Counted from the first letter of the stretch, positions 42,338 to 52,204 are shown. The stretch: DNA of 64,000 bases from Arthrobacter sp. 135MFCol5.1 (GCF_000374865.1 NZ_KB895464.1:1-64000); one strand, 5' to 3'. The notes: generated from the sequence alone by a model not told the origin. Program-made: numbers and translations.

Positions 42338-42672
42338 ATGATCCCAGGCGAGTACATCCTCCGGCCCGAGCCCGTGACGGCGAACCCCGGCCGGGAGTCC
42401 ATCGACGTTGCGGTGACCAACACCGGTGACCGGCCCGTCCAGGTGGGCTCCCACTTCCACTTCGCCGAGGCCAACGCCGCCCTGTCCTTCGACCGGGAGG
42501 CGGCCTACGGCCGGCGCCTGGACATTCCGGCCGGAACAGCCGCCCGGTTCGAACCCGGCGACTCCCGCAGCGTACGGCTGATCGAACTGGCCGGCGCACG
42601 CGAGGTCTACGGACTCAGCAACGCCGTCAACGGAAAGCTCGACGGCGGCACCCGCCTGGACGGGGGCGCAAA

Positions 42673-42676
<4 letters not shown>
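42338..42676 (+). CDS. ureB: Urease beta subunit
   Basis: A 112-residue beta subunit. The typical core is visible: IPGEYILRPEPVTANPGR at the N-terminus, then QVGSHFHFAEANAALSFDR and PAGTAARFEPGDSRSVRLIE. The stop overlaps the ureC GTG start (GTGA, 42673-42676), so the two are coupled. AAGGAG lies 6 nt before the ATG. Confidence 0.96.
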
Positions 42677-44430
<1,754 letters not shown>

Positions 44431-44449
44431 ACCCCACCGGAGCCCCCAC

Positions 44450-44929
44450 GTGATCATCGACAAAGTCCTCGGCAACCTGCATGACCTCCCGGACCCCGAA
44501 ACCTACGCCGGACTGCACCGGGAAAAGGTGATGCTTCCCAGCTCCCAGCTGGTCAAGCGCATCCAGCGCGCCACCACGGACCACGGCAAGGAGATCGGCA
44601 TCCGACTGTCCGCCGGCTCCGGGGACCTCCGCGACGGCGACATCCTCCACGTGGAAGAGGCCAACATGATCGTGGTGTCCGTGCTGCCCACCGACGTCCT
44701 GGTCATCGCACCCCGCACCATCCACGAAATGGGCGTCACCGCACACTCCCTCGGCAACAGGCACCTCCAGGCACAGTTCTTCGACGCGTCCTCCGAGTAC
44801 GGGGCCGATGTCATGGTGTGCGCCTACGACCACACCGTCGAGGACTACCTCCGCCACAACTCAGTGCCCTACACCCGCCAGGAACGCGTCATGCCTGTGC
44901 CTTTCCGCCATGCTGAACACTCGCACTAG
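44450..44929 (+). CDS. ureE: Urease accessory protein UreE (nickel metallochaperone)
   Basis: A 159-residue chaperone that delivers nickel to the UreC active site. The N-terminal peptide-binding domain is followed by a ferredoxin-like metal-binding domain with LGNRHLQAQFFD, containing the conserved His. The C-terminus (RHAEHSH) has only a few His residues rather than a long His-rich tail. The GTG start is 19 nt after ureC with only a weak GGAG. A 141-nt gap with a hairpin repeat follows, unusual in this tight operon. Confidence 0.93.
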   Translation: MIIDKVLGNLHDLPDPETYAGLHREKVMLPSSQLVKRIQRATTDHGKEIGIRLSAGSGDLRDGDILHVEEANMIVVSVLPTDVLVIAPRTIHEMGVTAHSLGNRHLQAQFFDASSEYGADVMVCAYDHTVEDYLRHNSVPYTRQERVMPVPFRHAEHSH

Positions 44930-44967
44930 GTCGTCGTCTTCGGCTCTTGGCGCCGGCCGGGCTGGCT

Positions 44968-45041
44968 GCGCCGACCCGGAATGGGGGCTGTGCCCGCTTC
45001 GCGGTGCCCACCACGCCGCAGCCCCCATCCCGGGCCGTCGC
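44968..45041 (+). repeat. Palindromic hairpin element, copy 1 (ureE-ureF gap)
   Basis: The 23-nt arms 44968-44990 and 45019-45041 pair at 20 of 23 positions, including an uninterrupted 10 bp next to the loop (ATGGGGGCTG/CAGCCCCCAT). The 28-nt loop (44991-45018) begins TGCCCGCTTCGCGGTGCC and contains an internal CCGC-TTC-GCGG mini-hairpin. Copy 2 (46447-46520) has the same loop with one change but different, still paired arms. Confidence 0.85.
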
Positions 45042-45070
45042 TTGGGTCTCGCGCCTTTGGGAGGCGCTTA

Positions 45071-45739
45071 GTGAGCGGGTATCAGCTGGCGCTGCAGCAG
45101 CTCACTGACTCTGCGCTTCCTACTGGGGCGTTTGCCCACTCGCTTGGGTTCGAGACCTATGTCGACGCCGGGGTGGTCGCTGATGAGGCTTCTTTTGGGG
45201 TGTGGCTTGGTGCTTTTGTGTCGCAGCAGCTTACTTACTCGGATGGGCTGGCGATTCGGTTCCTTTATGAAGGGGCTGATGTGGGGGAGCTGGATTCTCT
45301 TCTTTCTGCTTCTCTCCTGCCGCGGCAGGTTCGGGAGGCGAGCGTCAAAATGGGGCTCCGGCTGCTGGAGATTGGGGCTGAGGTGTTTCCTTCACCTGCG
45401 CTGGGACTGTACCGGGACCTGGTGGGTGACGGCCGGGCCGCAGGGCACCAGCCGCTCGCGTTCGCCGTCGTCGCCCGCTCCCTGGACGTTCCGCTCCAGG
45501 AGGCGCTCGCCGCCTACCTTTTCGCCACCGTCACCTCGCTGACGCAGAACGCCGTGCGTGCCATCCCGCTGGGCCAGAACGCCGGGCAGCGGGTGCTGCG
45601 GGCAGCGCACGACGACGTCGCTGCCGCCATCGACACGATCGCCCACCTCACGCCGGACGACCTTGGGGCCGTCAGCCCCGGCCTGGAAATCTCGCAAATG
45701 AGGCACGAACGCCAACGTGCCCGCATGTTCATGAGCTGA
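45071..45739 (+). CDS. ureF: Urease accessory protein UreF
   Basis: A 222-residue all-helical accessory protein that, with UreD and UreG, forms the complex activating apo-urease. QLTDSALPTGAFAHSLGFE is the family hallmark near the N-terminus. GTG 45071 is 6 nt after GGGAGG (45059-45064). The first 110 codons (to 45400) use T-ending codons 39 times; the remaining 112 only 7 times. The protein itself looks normal, so the shift is synonymous. The hairpin element ends 29 nt upstream. Confidence 0.92.
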   Translation: MSGYQLALQQLTDSALPTGAFAHSLGFETYVDAGVVADEASFGVWLGAFVSQQLTYSDGLAIRFLYEGADVGELDSLLSASLLPRQVREASVKMGLRLLEIGAEVFPSPALGLYRDLVGDGRAAGHQPLAFAVVARSLDVPLQEALAAYLFATVTSLTQNAVRAIPLGQNAGQRVLRAAHDDVAAAIDTIAHLTPDDLGAVSPGLEISQMRHERQRARMFMS

Positions 45740-45781
45740 CCGTGCTTGAAAATACTGTGCTTTTGAGTCAAAGGAGGACAC

Positions 45782-46399
45782 ATGTCTGAACCCATCAAGA
45801 TCGGCATCGGAGGACCCGTGGGAGCTGGCAAGACCCAGCTCGTGGAGCGGCTCACCCGGCACATGAGCGGGGAAATCTCCATGGCCGCCATCACCAACGA
45901 CATCTACACCATCGAGGACGCCAAAATCCTTGCCGCCAACGGCATCCTCCCCGTGGACCGGATCATCGGCGTCGAAACCGGCGGCTGCCCGCACACCGCC
46001 ATCCGCGAAGACACCTCCATGAACACCGCCGCCATCGAGGAACTCAAAACCCGCCACCCCGACCTGCAAGTCATCTTCGTCGAATCCGGCGGCGACAACC
46101 TTTCCGCCACCTTCAGCCCCGAACTCGTCGACTTCTCCATCTACATCATCGACGTGGCCCAAGGCGAAAAGATCCCCCGCAAAGCCGGCCAGGGCATGAT
46201 CAAGTCCGACCTCTTCATCATCAACAAAACCGACCTCGCACCCCACGTCGGCGCTGACCTGGCCGTCATGGAGCGGGATTCCAAGGAATTCCGAGGCAAC
46301 AAACCGTTCTGCTTCACCAACCTGAAAACTGACGAGGGCCTGGACAAGGTCATCGACTGGATCCGGCACGACGTCCTGATGCTTGATTTGGCCTCATGA
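45782..46399 (+). CDS. ureG: Urease accessory GTPase UreG
   Basis: A 205-residue SIMIBI-class GTPase that provides energy and carries nickel for urease maturation. The P-loop is GGPVGAGKTQL (about residues 10-20), the nickel-binding CPH motif is in ETGGCPHTAIRED, and NKTDLA is the G4 base-recognition motif. AAAGGAGG precedes the ATG. Codon use is ordinary for this genome. Its TGA overlaps the ATG of the ureD frame. Confidence 0.96.
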   Translation: MSEPIKIGIGGPVGAGKTQLVERLTRHMSGEISMAAITNDIYTIEDAKILAANGILPVDRIIGVETGGCPHTAIREDTSMNTAAIEELKTRHPDLQVIFVESGGDNLSATFSPELVDFSIYIIDVAQGEKIPRKAGQGMIKSDLFIINKTDLAPHVGADLAVMERDSKEFRGNKPFCFTNLKTDEGLDKVIDWIRHDVLMLDLAS

Positions 46400-47364
46400 G
46401 TACGACGGCGGTCGGGTCACCTCAAGCAGGCACCTCGCCGGGGCCTGCGCCCGCGGATGATAGGGGCCGTGCCCGCTTCGCGGTGCCCGCCACGCCGCGG
46501 CCCCTATCACCCGCGTCCGCTGATCGGCCCCCGATGGGCGAGCTTGAGCTTCGGGTCGCCTTACGCGGTCAGCGTTCAGTCGCGACGTATCAATATCACC
46601 GTGGCGCTCTTCGAGTACTCCGCCCGCACTATCTTGATGACTCCGGGCAGGTTTGTTATGTCGTCGTCAATCCTGGCGGGGCTTATCTTGGGGCGGATCT
46701 CTTTGTCATAGATGTGGAGGTCGGGGAGGGGGCTGACCTGCTGTTGACCACCCAATCCGCTACCAAGATTTATCGGACTCCCGGGTCCTTTGCCGAGCAG
46801 CGGATGGTGGTGCGGCTGGGGGAGGCGGCGCGGCTGGAATTCATGCCGGACCAGCTCATCGCCTACCGCGAGGCCAGCTACCGGCAGCGGACCTCCGTGA
46901 CCCTGCGGCCGTCGTCGTCCTTGGTCATGGCTGAGGTGGTCACTCCCGGCTGGTCGCCGGACGGTTCGGCTTTCCAATACCGGGAAGTGCGGCTGCGCAA
47001 CGAAATCCGCGTCGAATCCGACGGCGGAACCCACCTGCTGGCGCTGGACAACCTGCTGATCCGGCCACCGCTGCACGACGTCACCGGGCTCGGATTCATG
47101 GAAGGCCACAGCCACCTCGGGTCCCTGGTGGTGGTGGATGCGAGGGTGGACCAGGCACTCGCCGATGACCTGCACGGGCTCACGGCCGGCCGCGAAGCGC
47201 TGACCGGCATCTCACTGGCGCGCCCAGTTGCGGGGACTTCCGGGCTGGTTCTGCGGAGCCTCTCCAACAGCACCGACGAACTGAACCGCCTGCTCCGGTC
47301 CTGCACCGACTTCCTGCGCAGTCGCTGGTACGGCCAGGGTCCGCTGGACCTGAGGAAGCACTGA
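46396..47364 (+). CDS. ureD: Urease accessory protein UreD (UreH)
   Basis: Scaffold of the urease activation complex. Similarity begins at residue 47 (MGELELRVALRGQRSV) and includes DDSGQVCYVVVNPGGAYLGAD and FMPDQLIAYREASY, split here between family blocks. From ATG 46396 (overlapping the ureG stop) the protein has 322 residues, but residues 1-46 are low-complexity and encoded across the palindromic element. ATG 46534 would give a 276-residue protein of usual size; neither start has a clear SD. Codons 46534-46800 are T-ending in 29 of 89 cases, the next 89 in 4. Confidence 0.88.
   Translation: MSTTAVGSPQAGTSPGPAPADDRGRARFAVPATPRPLSPASADRPPMGELELRVALRGQRSVATYQYHRGALRVLRPHYLDDSGQVCYVVVNPGGAYLGADLFVIDVEVGEGADLLLTTQSATKIYRTPGSFAEQRMVVRLGEAARLEFMPDQLIAYREASYRQRTSVTLRPSSSLVMAEVVTPGWSPDGSAFQYREVRLRNEIRVESDGGTHLLALDNLLIRPPLHDVTGLGFMEGHSHLGSLVVVDARVDQALADDLHGLTAGREALTGISLARPVAGTSGLVLRSLSNSTDELNRLLRSCTDFLRSRWYGQGPLDLRKH
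46447..46520 (+). repeat. Palindromic hairpin element, copy 2 (5' end of ureD)
   Basis: The 23-nt arms 46447-46469 and 46498-46520 pair at 20 of 23 positions; ATAGGGGCCG/CGGCCCCTAT borders the loop. The 28-nt loop (46470-46497) differs from copy 1 by a single A-to-G change. The arms differ from copy 1 at many positions yet keep pairing, so base changes on one side are matched on the other. It lies inside the open ureD frame, before the conserved part. Confidence 0.85.
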
Positions 47365-48398
47365 TGACCAGCATCGCCACCCTCTACCGGGACCGGGACT
47401 CCCTGCCGCTCCGGACCCGCGCGCTGTTCACTTTCGGCGCGGTGGCCGCCCTGCACGCCGCCGCCGTCGTCCTCCTGCTCGCCGGCACGACCGCCGGCGG
47501 CCAACCGCTGACCTGGGGCCTGTTCCTCACCGCCTACCTGGCCGGCGTGAAGCACAGCTACGACTGGGACCACCTGGCAGCCATCGACAACTCCACCCGC
47601 AAGTTCGTGGCGCAGCGTCAAGACCCGGTCAGCGTTGGCTTCGCCTTCAGCCTGGGGCACAGCTCCGTGGTGACCCTCGCCGGGGTGCTGGTCATCGCGG
47701 GGGCATCCCTGGTGGGCGGACTGATGCAGGACGGTTCGGCCGGCAACCTGGTCCTGGGCCTGATCGGCAGCGGCGTATCCGGCCTGTTCCTGCTGGCCAT
47801 GGGACTGTTCAACGGCTCCGCCTTCGTCCGTTCCGCCGGCGCCTACCGCCGCGCCCGCAACGGCGCCGCCGTCGAGCCCCGGGACCTGGAACCGCAGGGC
47901 GCGGTGGCGCGGCTGCTGGCCCGGCCGCTGTCCAGGGTGCGCCGGCCGCGGAACATCTACGTGATTGGGTTCCTGTTCGGCCTCGGCTTTGACACTGCCA
48001 CCACCATCGGGCTGCTGATGATGACGACGGCGGCCTCGCTGGCCGGAGTGCCGCCGTTCGCCCTGCTTGCGCTGCCGGTCGCCTTCGCCGCCGCGATGAC
48101 ACTCTGCGACTCGGTGAACGGCATGGCCATGCTGCGGATGTACCGCTCCGCGCTGGACGACCCCCGGCGGAAGCTCGGTTTCAACGCCGTGGTCACGGGC
48201 ATCTCGGCCGTGTCCGCCCTGTTCATTGCCGTGATCACGCTCGGCGGATTCCTGCACGCCGCGTTGTCCCTTGACGATCCCGTGACGGGGTGGCTCGGAT
48301 CGATCGACCTGGGCGACGCCGGCCTGCTGCTGGTGGCCTTGCTGCTGGCCGTATGGGCCGGCGCGGCGCTGAAGGGCAAGGCGTTCCGGACCAAGTGA
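47364..48398 (+). CDS. NiCoT-family nickel/cobalt permease (HoxN/NixA type)
   Basis: A 344-residue membrane permease with about eight helices that should supply nickel to urease. The family signature in helix II, normally HAxDADH, appears as KHSYDWDHLAAIDNSTRK; FSLGHSSVV and LGFDTATTIGLL are the other conserved blocks. The ATG overlaps the ureD stop (TGATG), so it is the last gene of the operon. The altered signature residues may affect metal preference. Confidence 0.9.
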   Translation: MTSIATLYRDRDSLPLRTRALFTFGAVAALHAAAVVLLLAGTTAGGQPLTWGLFLTAYLAGVKHSYDWDHLAAIDNSTRKFVAQRQDPVSVGFAFSLGHSSVVTLAGVLVIAGASLVGGLMQDGSAGNLVLGLIGSGVSGLFLLAMGLFNGSAFVRSAGAYRRARNGAAVEPRDLEPQGAVARLLARPLSRVRRPRNIYVIGFLFGLGFDTATTIGLLMMTTAASLAGVPPFALLALPVAFAAAMTLCDSVNGMAMLRMYRSALDDPRRKLGFNAVVTGISAVSALFIAVITLGGFLHAALSLDDPVTGWLGSIDLGDAGLLLVALLLAVWAGAALKGKAFRTK

Positions 48399-48478
48399 CG
48401 GGGCGCGGTACCACCGGCACCGCGCCCGCCAGGTCCGGACCTTAACGGACAGAATCAGCAACGGACGGAATCAGCCGG

Positions 48479-50395
48479 TCAGCCGAAATCGGCTACGTAG
48501 CTGGGAACCCCCACGGCGTCGGTTGAGACCGGCGCCCCCGTGTCGTTGACCACGTGATCCAGCGTGCCTGCGCCGAGGTTCACCGTCAAAAGGCTGTGCA
48601 GCTTCACGCCCGGCGTTACCGGCACCTCAAAGCCCCTCGTTGCGTGGATGCTGGGGTCGACGTTGGTGTAAACGTAGCTGCCGCCGCCCCAGAGCTCGTG
48701 GGCCTTGACGGAGTCTGCCACCTTGTAGCCTGCCCAGCCCAGGACCCCGTCGTGCTGCCACGCGGCCTGGTTGGGGGCGTCGTAGGGCAGCTCGTTCTGG
48801 AAGAAGACCGTGCGCCCGCTTTCTCCATTCCAGATGACGTTGTACTGCTGGTAGTGCTCCACGAACAGGCCCGTGGCCGTGACGTTGTTGCCGTTGACGA
48901 TCACACCGTTCGCACCGGTGTTGGTGGTCCAGCCGACGCCGTTTCCATGGTCGGCGCGCCAGGCCCAGATGTGGTCCAGAAGGACGTTGTCGCTGTTGAC
49001 TTCCAGGCTGACCGAGGCTTTGCCGCTATGCGGTCCACCGACGCGGAAGAACACATCATGGAGCGTGGTGGGGTTTGCCGGATCGGTGTGCACGGATGAG
49101 CTGGACGGCCCATTGCCCTTCCCGATGCGCATCAGGGCGGGCGAATTCACCTCGCCGGCGTCCACCGTGACGGCGGCGATGTCCACTCCGGGGACATCTG
49201 CCACCGTCAGGGGAACTGAGCCGTTGACGGCGGTGAGGGTTGCCATCCCGAGTCCCAGGACCACGGTTCCGGCCCGCTTGACCTCAATGCTCCGGTCAAC
49301 GTCGTAGACCCCGGGGGTCAGGAGCAGGTTCTTTCCGCGGGCCAGCTGGGAATTGATGGTCTGCACTGAATCGCCGGGCTTTGCGATATAGAAGTCGGTC
49401 AAGGGGATGCTGCGGCCCGCGGTGGGGCCGTTTTCCCACGTGGTCCCGGCAGAGTCCTGGCGGACGGAGGGAACGAACACGCTGTACTGGCCGGCCGGAT
49501 CCACGGTCAGGTAGGGCTTCTCGCGGCTGATGGGAGTGCTGTCCAAGGTGGTGTAGGGCGGGTTCGGAAAGGAATCGGCAGGTGCACCGTTCACCCCTGA
49601 GAACACCTGGTTCCAGACTCCATTTGACCAGCTTCCGATGCTGCTGTTGCGGACCAGGTACTGCTGCTGGGAGCCATTGATGACGGCGCCCGTCTTTGAA
49701 TCTGCGATGAAACCGCCGCTGGCGTACTGTGGACCGGCCGTGCAGTAGTCCATCAGGGAGAGGTTGCCGCCGGTGATGTTGACCCGGCGCATGGGGGAGG
49801 CCTGGGAGGCGGCCCAGAAGTTGGCGGAGCTCCGGCACCCCTCAAGGCCCGTGACGTTGATGGTGAGGTTGGACAAGGAGCGCCAGAAGTTGTTGAGCGC
49901 GATGCAGTTGTCAGCGGCCAGGCACCGGTTGTAGACGTCCACGTGCCCGTTGATGGTGACGTCGGTGGGGGCAGCGCCCAGGCCCGCAACCTCGGTGGAA
50001 TACCCCACCTGGATGATCAGCGGCTCTTGGGGCGTGCCGTAGGTGCCGGGCTTGAAGAGCAGGGAATAGCGTTTGGTCCCCATTTCGTCGTCCACCTGCT
50101 GCGCCGCAATGGAATCCACCGTGGCCTTGATCCGGGCCACCGGCATGCCGGGATCGAAAACGTAGGTGTTGGGTCCGAAGGGGTGTCCTGAAGCCGGTGC
50201 TGGGGCTGGGGGCACTGGCGACGCCGGTGCCTGGGCTGCCGGGCCCAGGGCCGGTGCTGCGGCCTGCGCGGGTGCTGCCCCGCCGGCGGCGAAGAGACCC
50301 ATGAGCAAGGCGGCGGCGGCCGCAATCGTCCCGGCCCGGTGCAGGCGCGGTAACAATACGGGGTTGGCTGTATCAGGGCGTGGGGCTAGCGGCAT
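48479..50395 (-). CDS. Secreted parallel beta-helix protein (GH55-like carbohydrate-active enzyme)
   Basis: A 638-residue exported protein. A signal peptide (about residues 1-46, ending AQAAA) is followed by a Pro/Ala linker and a region that reads as a right-handed parallel beta-helix, rich in Asn and in short repeats such as VDVYNRC and NNFWRSLSNLTINVTG. Similar actinobacterial proteins are often labelled coagulation factor 5/8 or GH55-type; no catalytic pair is certain here. ATG 50395 gives the signal peptide. CebR-like boxes upstream suggest control by beta-glucan oligosaccharides. Confidence 0.75.
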   Translation of the reverse strand: MPLAPRPDTANPVLLPRLHRAGTIAAAAALLMGLFAAGGAAPAQAAAPALGPAAQAPASPVPPAPAPASGHPFGPNTYVFDPGMPVARIKATVDSIAAQQVDDEMGTKRYSLLFKPGTYGTPQEPLIIQVGYSTEVAGLGAAPTDVTINGHVDVYNRCLAADNCIALNNFWRSLSNLTINVTGLEGCRSSANFWAASQASPMRRVNITGGNLSLMDYCTAGPQYASGGFIADSKTGAVINGSQQQYLVRNSSIGSWSNGVWNQVFSGVNGAPADSFPNPPYTTLDSTPISREKPYLTVDPAGQYSVFVPSVRQDSAGTTWENGPTAGRSIPLTDFYIAKPGDSVQTINSQLARGKNLLLTPGVYDVDRSIEVKRAGTVVLGLGMATLTAVNGSVPLTVADVPGVDIAAVTVDAGEVNSPALMRIGKGNGPSSSSVHTDPANPTTLHDVFFRVGGPHSGKASVSLEVNSDNVLLDHIWAWRADHGNGVGWTTNTGANGVIVNGNNVTATGLFVEHYQQYNVIWNGESGRTVFFQNELPYDAPNQAAWQHDGVLGWAGYKVADSVKAHELWGGGSYVYTNVDPSIHATRGFEVPVTPGVKLHSLLTVNLGAGTLDHVVNDTGAPVSTDAVGVPSYVADFG

Positions 50396-50456
50396 TGCTG
50401 GTCCTGTCGGTGATGGGGTGGACGGCCAGGGCAACTGGGGCAGCCGGGCCGAGTGG

Positions 50457-50470
50457 TGGGAGCGCTCCCG
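50457..50470 (+). promoter_or_regulatory. CebR-like operator 1
   Basis: TGGGAGCGCTCCCG matches the 14-bp CebR box TGGGAGCGCTCCCA of Streptomyces at 13 positions. It lies just downstream of the minus-strand promoter at 50478-50506, where a bound repressor would block the beta-helix gene. Confidence 0.75.
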
Positions 50471-50477
50471 TCGGGGA

Positions 50478-50506
50478 AGCGTAGCATTGCGTTTTTGCCC
50501 AGGCAA
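50478..50506 (-). promoter_or_regulatory. Promoter of the beta-helix protein gene
   Basis: On the minus strand TTGCCT (50506-50501) and TACGCT (50483-50478) are separated by 17 nt. Initiation would fall at the edge of operator 1. Confidence 0.5.
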
Positions 50507-50513
50507 GGCTTTT

Positions 50514-50527
50514 CGGGAGCGCTCCCA
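50514..50527 (+). promoter_or_regulatory. CebR-like operator 2
   Basis: CGGGAGCGCTCCCA, 13 of 14 matches to the CebR box. It overlaps the -35 region of the LacI gene, whose -10 is TATTGT (50544-50549), consistent with autoregulation. Confidence 0.7.
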
Positions 50528-50543
50528 CGCACCCTCGGTGTCG

Positions 50544-50549
50544 TATTGT
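50544..50549 (+). promoter_or_regulatory. -10 box of a leaderless promoter for the LacI gene at 50557
   Basis: TATTGT, 7 nt, ATG at 50557. Confidence 0.5.
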
Positions 50550-50556
50550 CGGTGGA

Positions 50557-51609
50557 ATGAACGCAAACTCCAGCCGCCCGGGCACGCCAGGAGCAGGGCG
50601 GCCCAGTCCCACGCTGGAGAACCTGGCGTCGGCCGCCGGGGTATCCCGTTCCACCGCATCCCGCGCAATCAACGGCGGGTCCAAGGTGAGTGCGAAGGCC
50701 CAGGCCGCCGTCGATGCCGCAATCGTGGCGTTGGGCTACACACCGAACCGCGCTGCACGGAGCTTGGTCACCCGGCGCGCCGGTTCGGTGGCGCTGGTCA
50801 TCCCTGAACCTGACGCCCGGGTCATGATGGACCCCTACTTCGCTGCCGTGATCACGGGCGTCAATGAAGCACTGCGCGGCACCGACCTGCAGTTGGTGCT
50901 CCTGATGTCCCGGGCCGGGGACGACTCCGCCCGGACCCTCCGCTACCTGCGCGGCGGGCACGTGGACGGTGCCATCGTGGTGTCCCACCACCGCGCCGAT
51001 GACTGGGTGGAGACCTTGGGTGCCACGGGGCTGCCCACCGTCTTCATCGGCAGGCCCTGGGACACGGGAGCGGGAATTCCCTACGTGGACCTGGACAACT
51101 TCGAGGGCGGCCGGCTGGCAGCCCGGCACCTGGCATCCTTGGGCCGCACCACGCTGGCAAGTGTTGCCGGCCCCACCGACATGACGGCCGCCGTCGACCG
51201 CCTTGACGGTTGGCTCCAGGGACTCAAGGACGCGGGCCTGCAGCCCGGGCCCGTCATCCACGGGGACTTTACGACGACGGGTGGCGCCGCCGCGGCCGGG
51301 CGCCTGCTGGCCCAAGCGCCCGGAGTGGACGGGATTTTCGCCGCCTCCGACCTCATGGCCCTCGGCGTCGTGGATGCCCTTCGGGGCACGGGCCGGCGGG
51401 TACCGGAGGATGTGGCAGTGGTGGGCTTCGACAACCACGCCATCCAGGCATCAAACGGCTTGGGACTCACTACCGTGGCGCACCCCATGGTGGACATGGC
51501 TTCTGCGGCAGGACAACTCCTGGTCAGCGCGATCGGATCCCCCGGGGAGCACATGGACCCGGTGGTCTATCCGGCGGAACTGGTGGTGCGCGCCAGTACG
51601 GTTCCCTGA
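50557..51609 (+). CDS. LacI family regulator, CebR-like
   Basis: A 350-residue regulator. The HTH (LENLASAAGVSRSTASRAI, about residues 20-38) and hinge LGYTPNRAARSL are followed by a sugar-binding core with VGFDNHAIQASNGLGLTTV. It is divergent from the secreted beta-helix gene, and two inverted repeats close to the CebR box lie between them. It therefore probably represses that gene, and itself, until a glucan-derived sugar binds. True CebR status is not proven. Confidence 0.88.
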   Translation: MNANSSRPGTPGAGRPSPTLENLASAAGVSRSTASRAINGGSKVSAKAQAAVDAAIVALGYTPNRAARSLVTRRAGSVALVIPEPDARVMMDPYFAAVITGVNEALRGTDLQLVLLMSRAGDDSARTLRYLRGGHVDGAIVVSHHRADDWVETLGATGLPTVFIGRPWDTGAGIPYVDLDNFEGGRLAARHLASLGRTTLASVAGPTDMTAAVDRLDGWLQGLKDAGLQPGPVIHGDFTTTGGAAAAGRLLAQAPGVDGIFAASDLMALGVVDALRGTGRRVPEDVAVVGFDNHAIQASNGLGLTTVAHPMVDMASAAGQLLVSAIGSPGEHMDPVVYPAELVVRASTVP

Positions 51610-51642
51610 CCGCCCCGGCGCGCCTCCCAGCAAAGGCCGGAG

Positions 51643-52092
51643 CTACGCCGCGATCTTTCCCTTGGCTTTGCGGTGCGGCCGGTGCGCGGTGGCGGCCAAG
51701 CGCGAGTGCGCCCCGGCGAGGACTTCGCTGCCGTCCGGCACGGTGCTGTCCGTGACAAGGTGGGCGCCGTGCTCTACCAGGACGCCGGAGCCGATCCTGG
51801 AATGGCTGCCAATATGGACCCGGTTGCCAATGACTGTGCCACGCCCGATGCGCACACCGTCGCCGATCACGGTCCGGTCACCGATCCGTGCGTCACGGTC
51901 AATCCAGCTGCCGTGCCCGATCCTGCAGCCCGCACCCACCTGCGCACCGTGCTCCACGTAGGTCATGGGGCCGATCCGTGCGCTCTCGGCCACCTTCGCT
52001 CCTGGAGCGATGAGGCCGCCGCCGTTGTCGTGGCGGGCATACCGGGTGATCTTCCCGGCGTCGTCCTCAACTGACACAAACTTTGCGGTCAT
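51643..52092 (-). CDS. Hexapeptide-repeat (left-handed beta-helix) protein
   Basis: A 149-residue protein made almost wholly of hexapeptide turns of the form [LIV]-G-x-x-x-x, for example ARIGPMTYVEHGAQVGAGCR and RIGHGSWIDRDARIGD. This forms a left-handed beta-helix, usually trimeric. There is no acyltransferase catalytic His block or extra domain that I can identify, so it may be a structural or carbonic-anhydrase-like member. A purine-rich GAGGGA precedes the ATG. A basic tail ends the protein. Confidence 0.8.
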   Translation of the reverse strand: MTAKFVSVEDDAGKITRYARHDNGGGLIAPGAKVAESARIGPMTYVEHGAQVGAGCRIGHGSWIDRDARIGDRTVIGDGVRIGRGTVIGNRVHIGSHSRIGSGVLVEHGAHLVTDSTVPDGSEVLAGAHSRLAATAHRPHRKAKGKIAA

Positions 52093-52204
52093 ACCGTCCC
52101 TCGTTAACGCTGCGGCACTCTACCGCACAGTAGGTTAACGGCCGGGAGCTTTCGGGGATTCCCAAACGGGCCCAGGCGGCGCGGTTTTTGGTGCCGCCGA
52201 CGGG

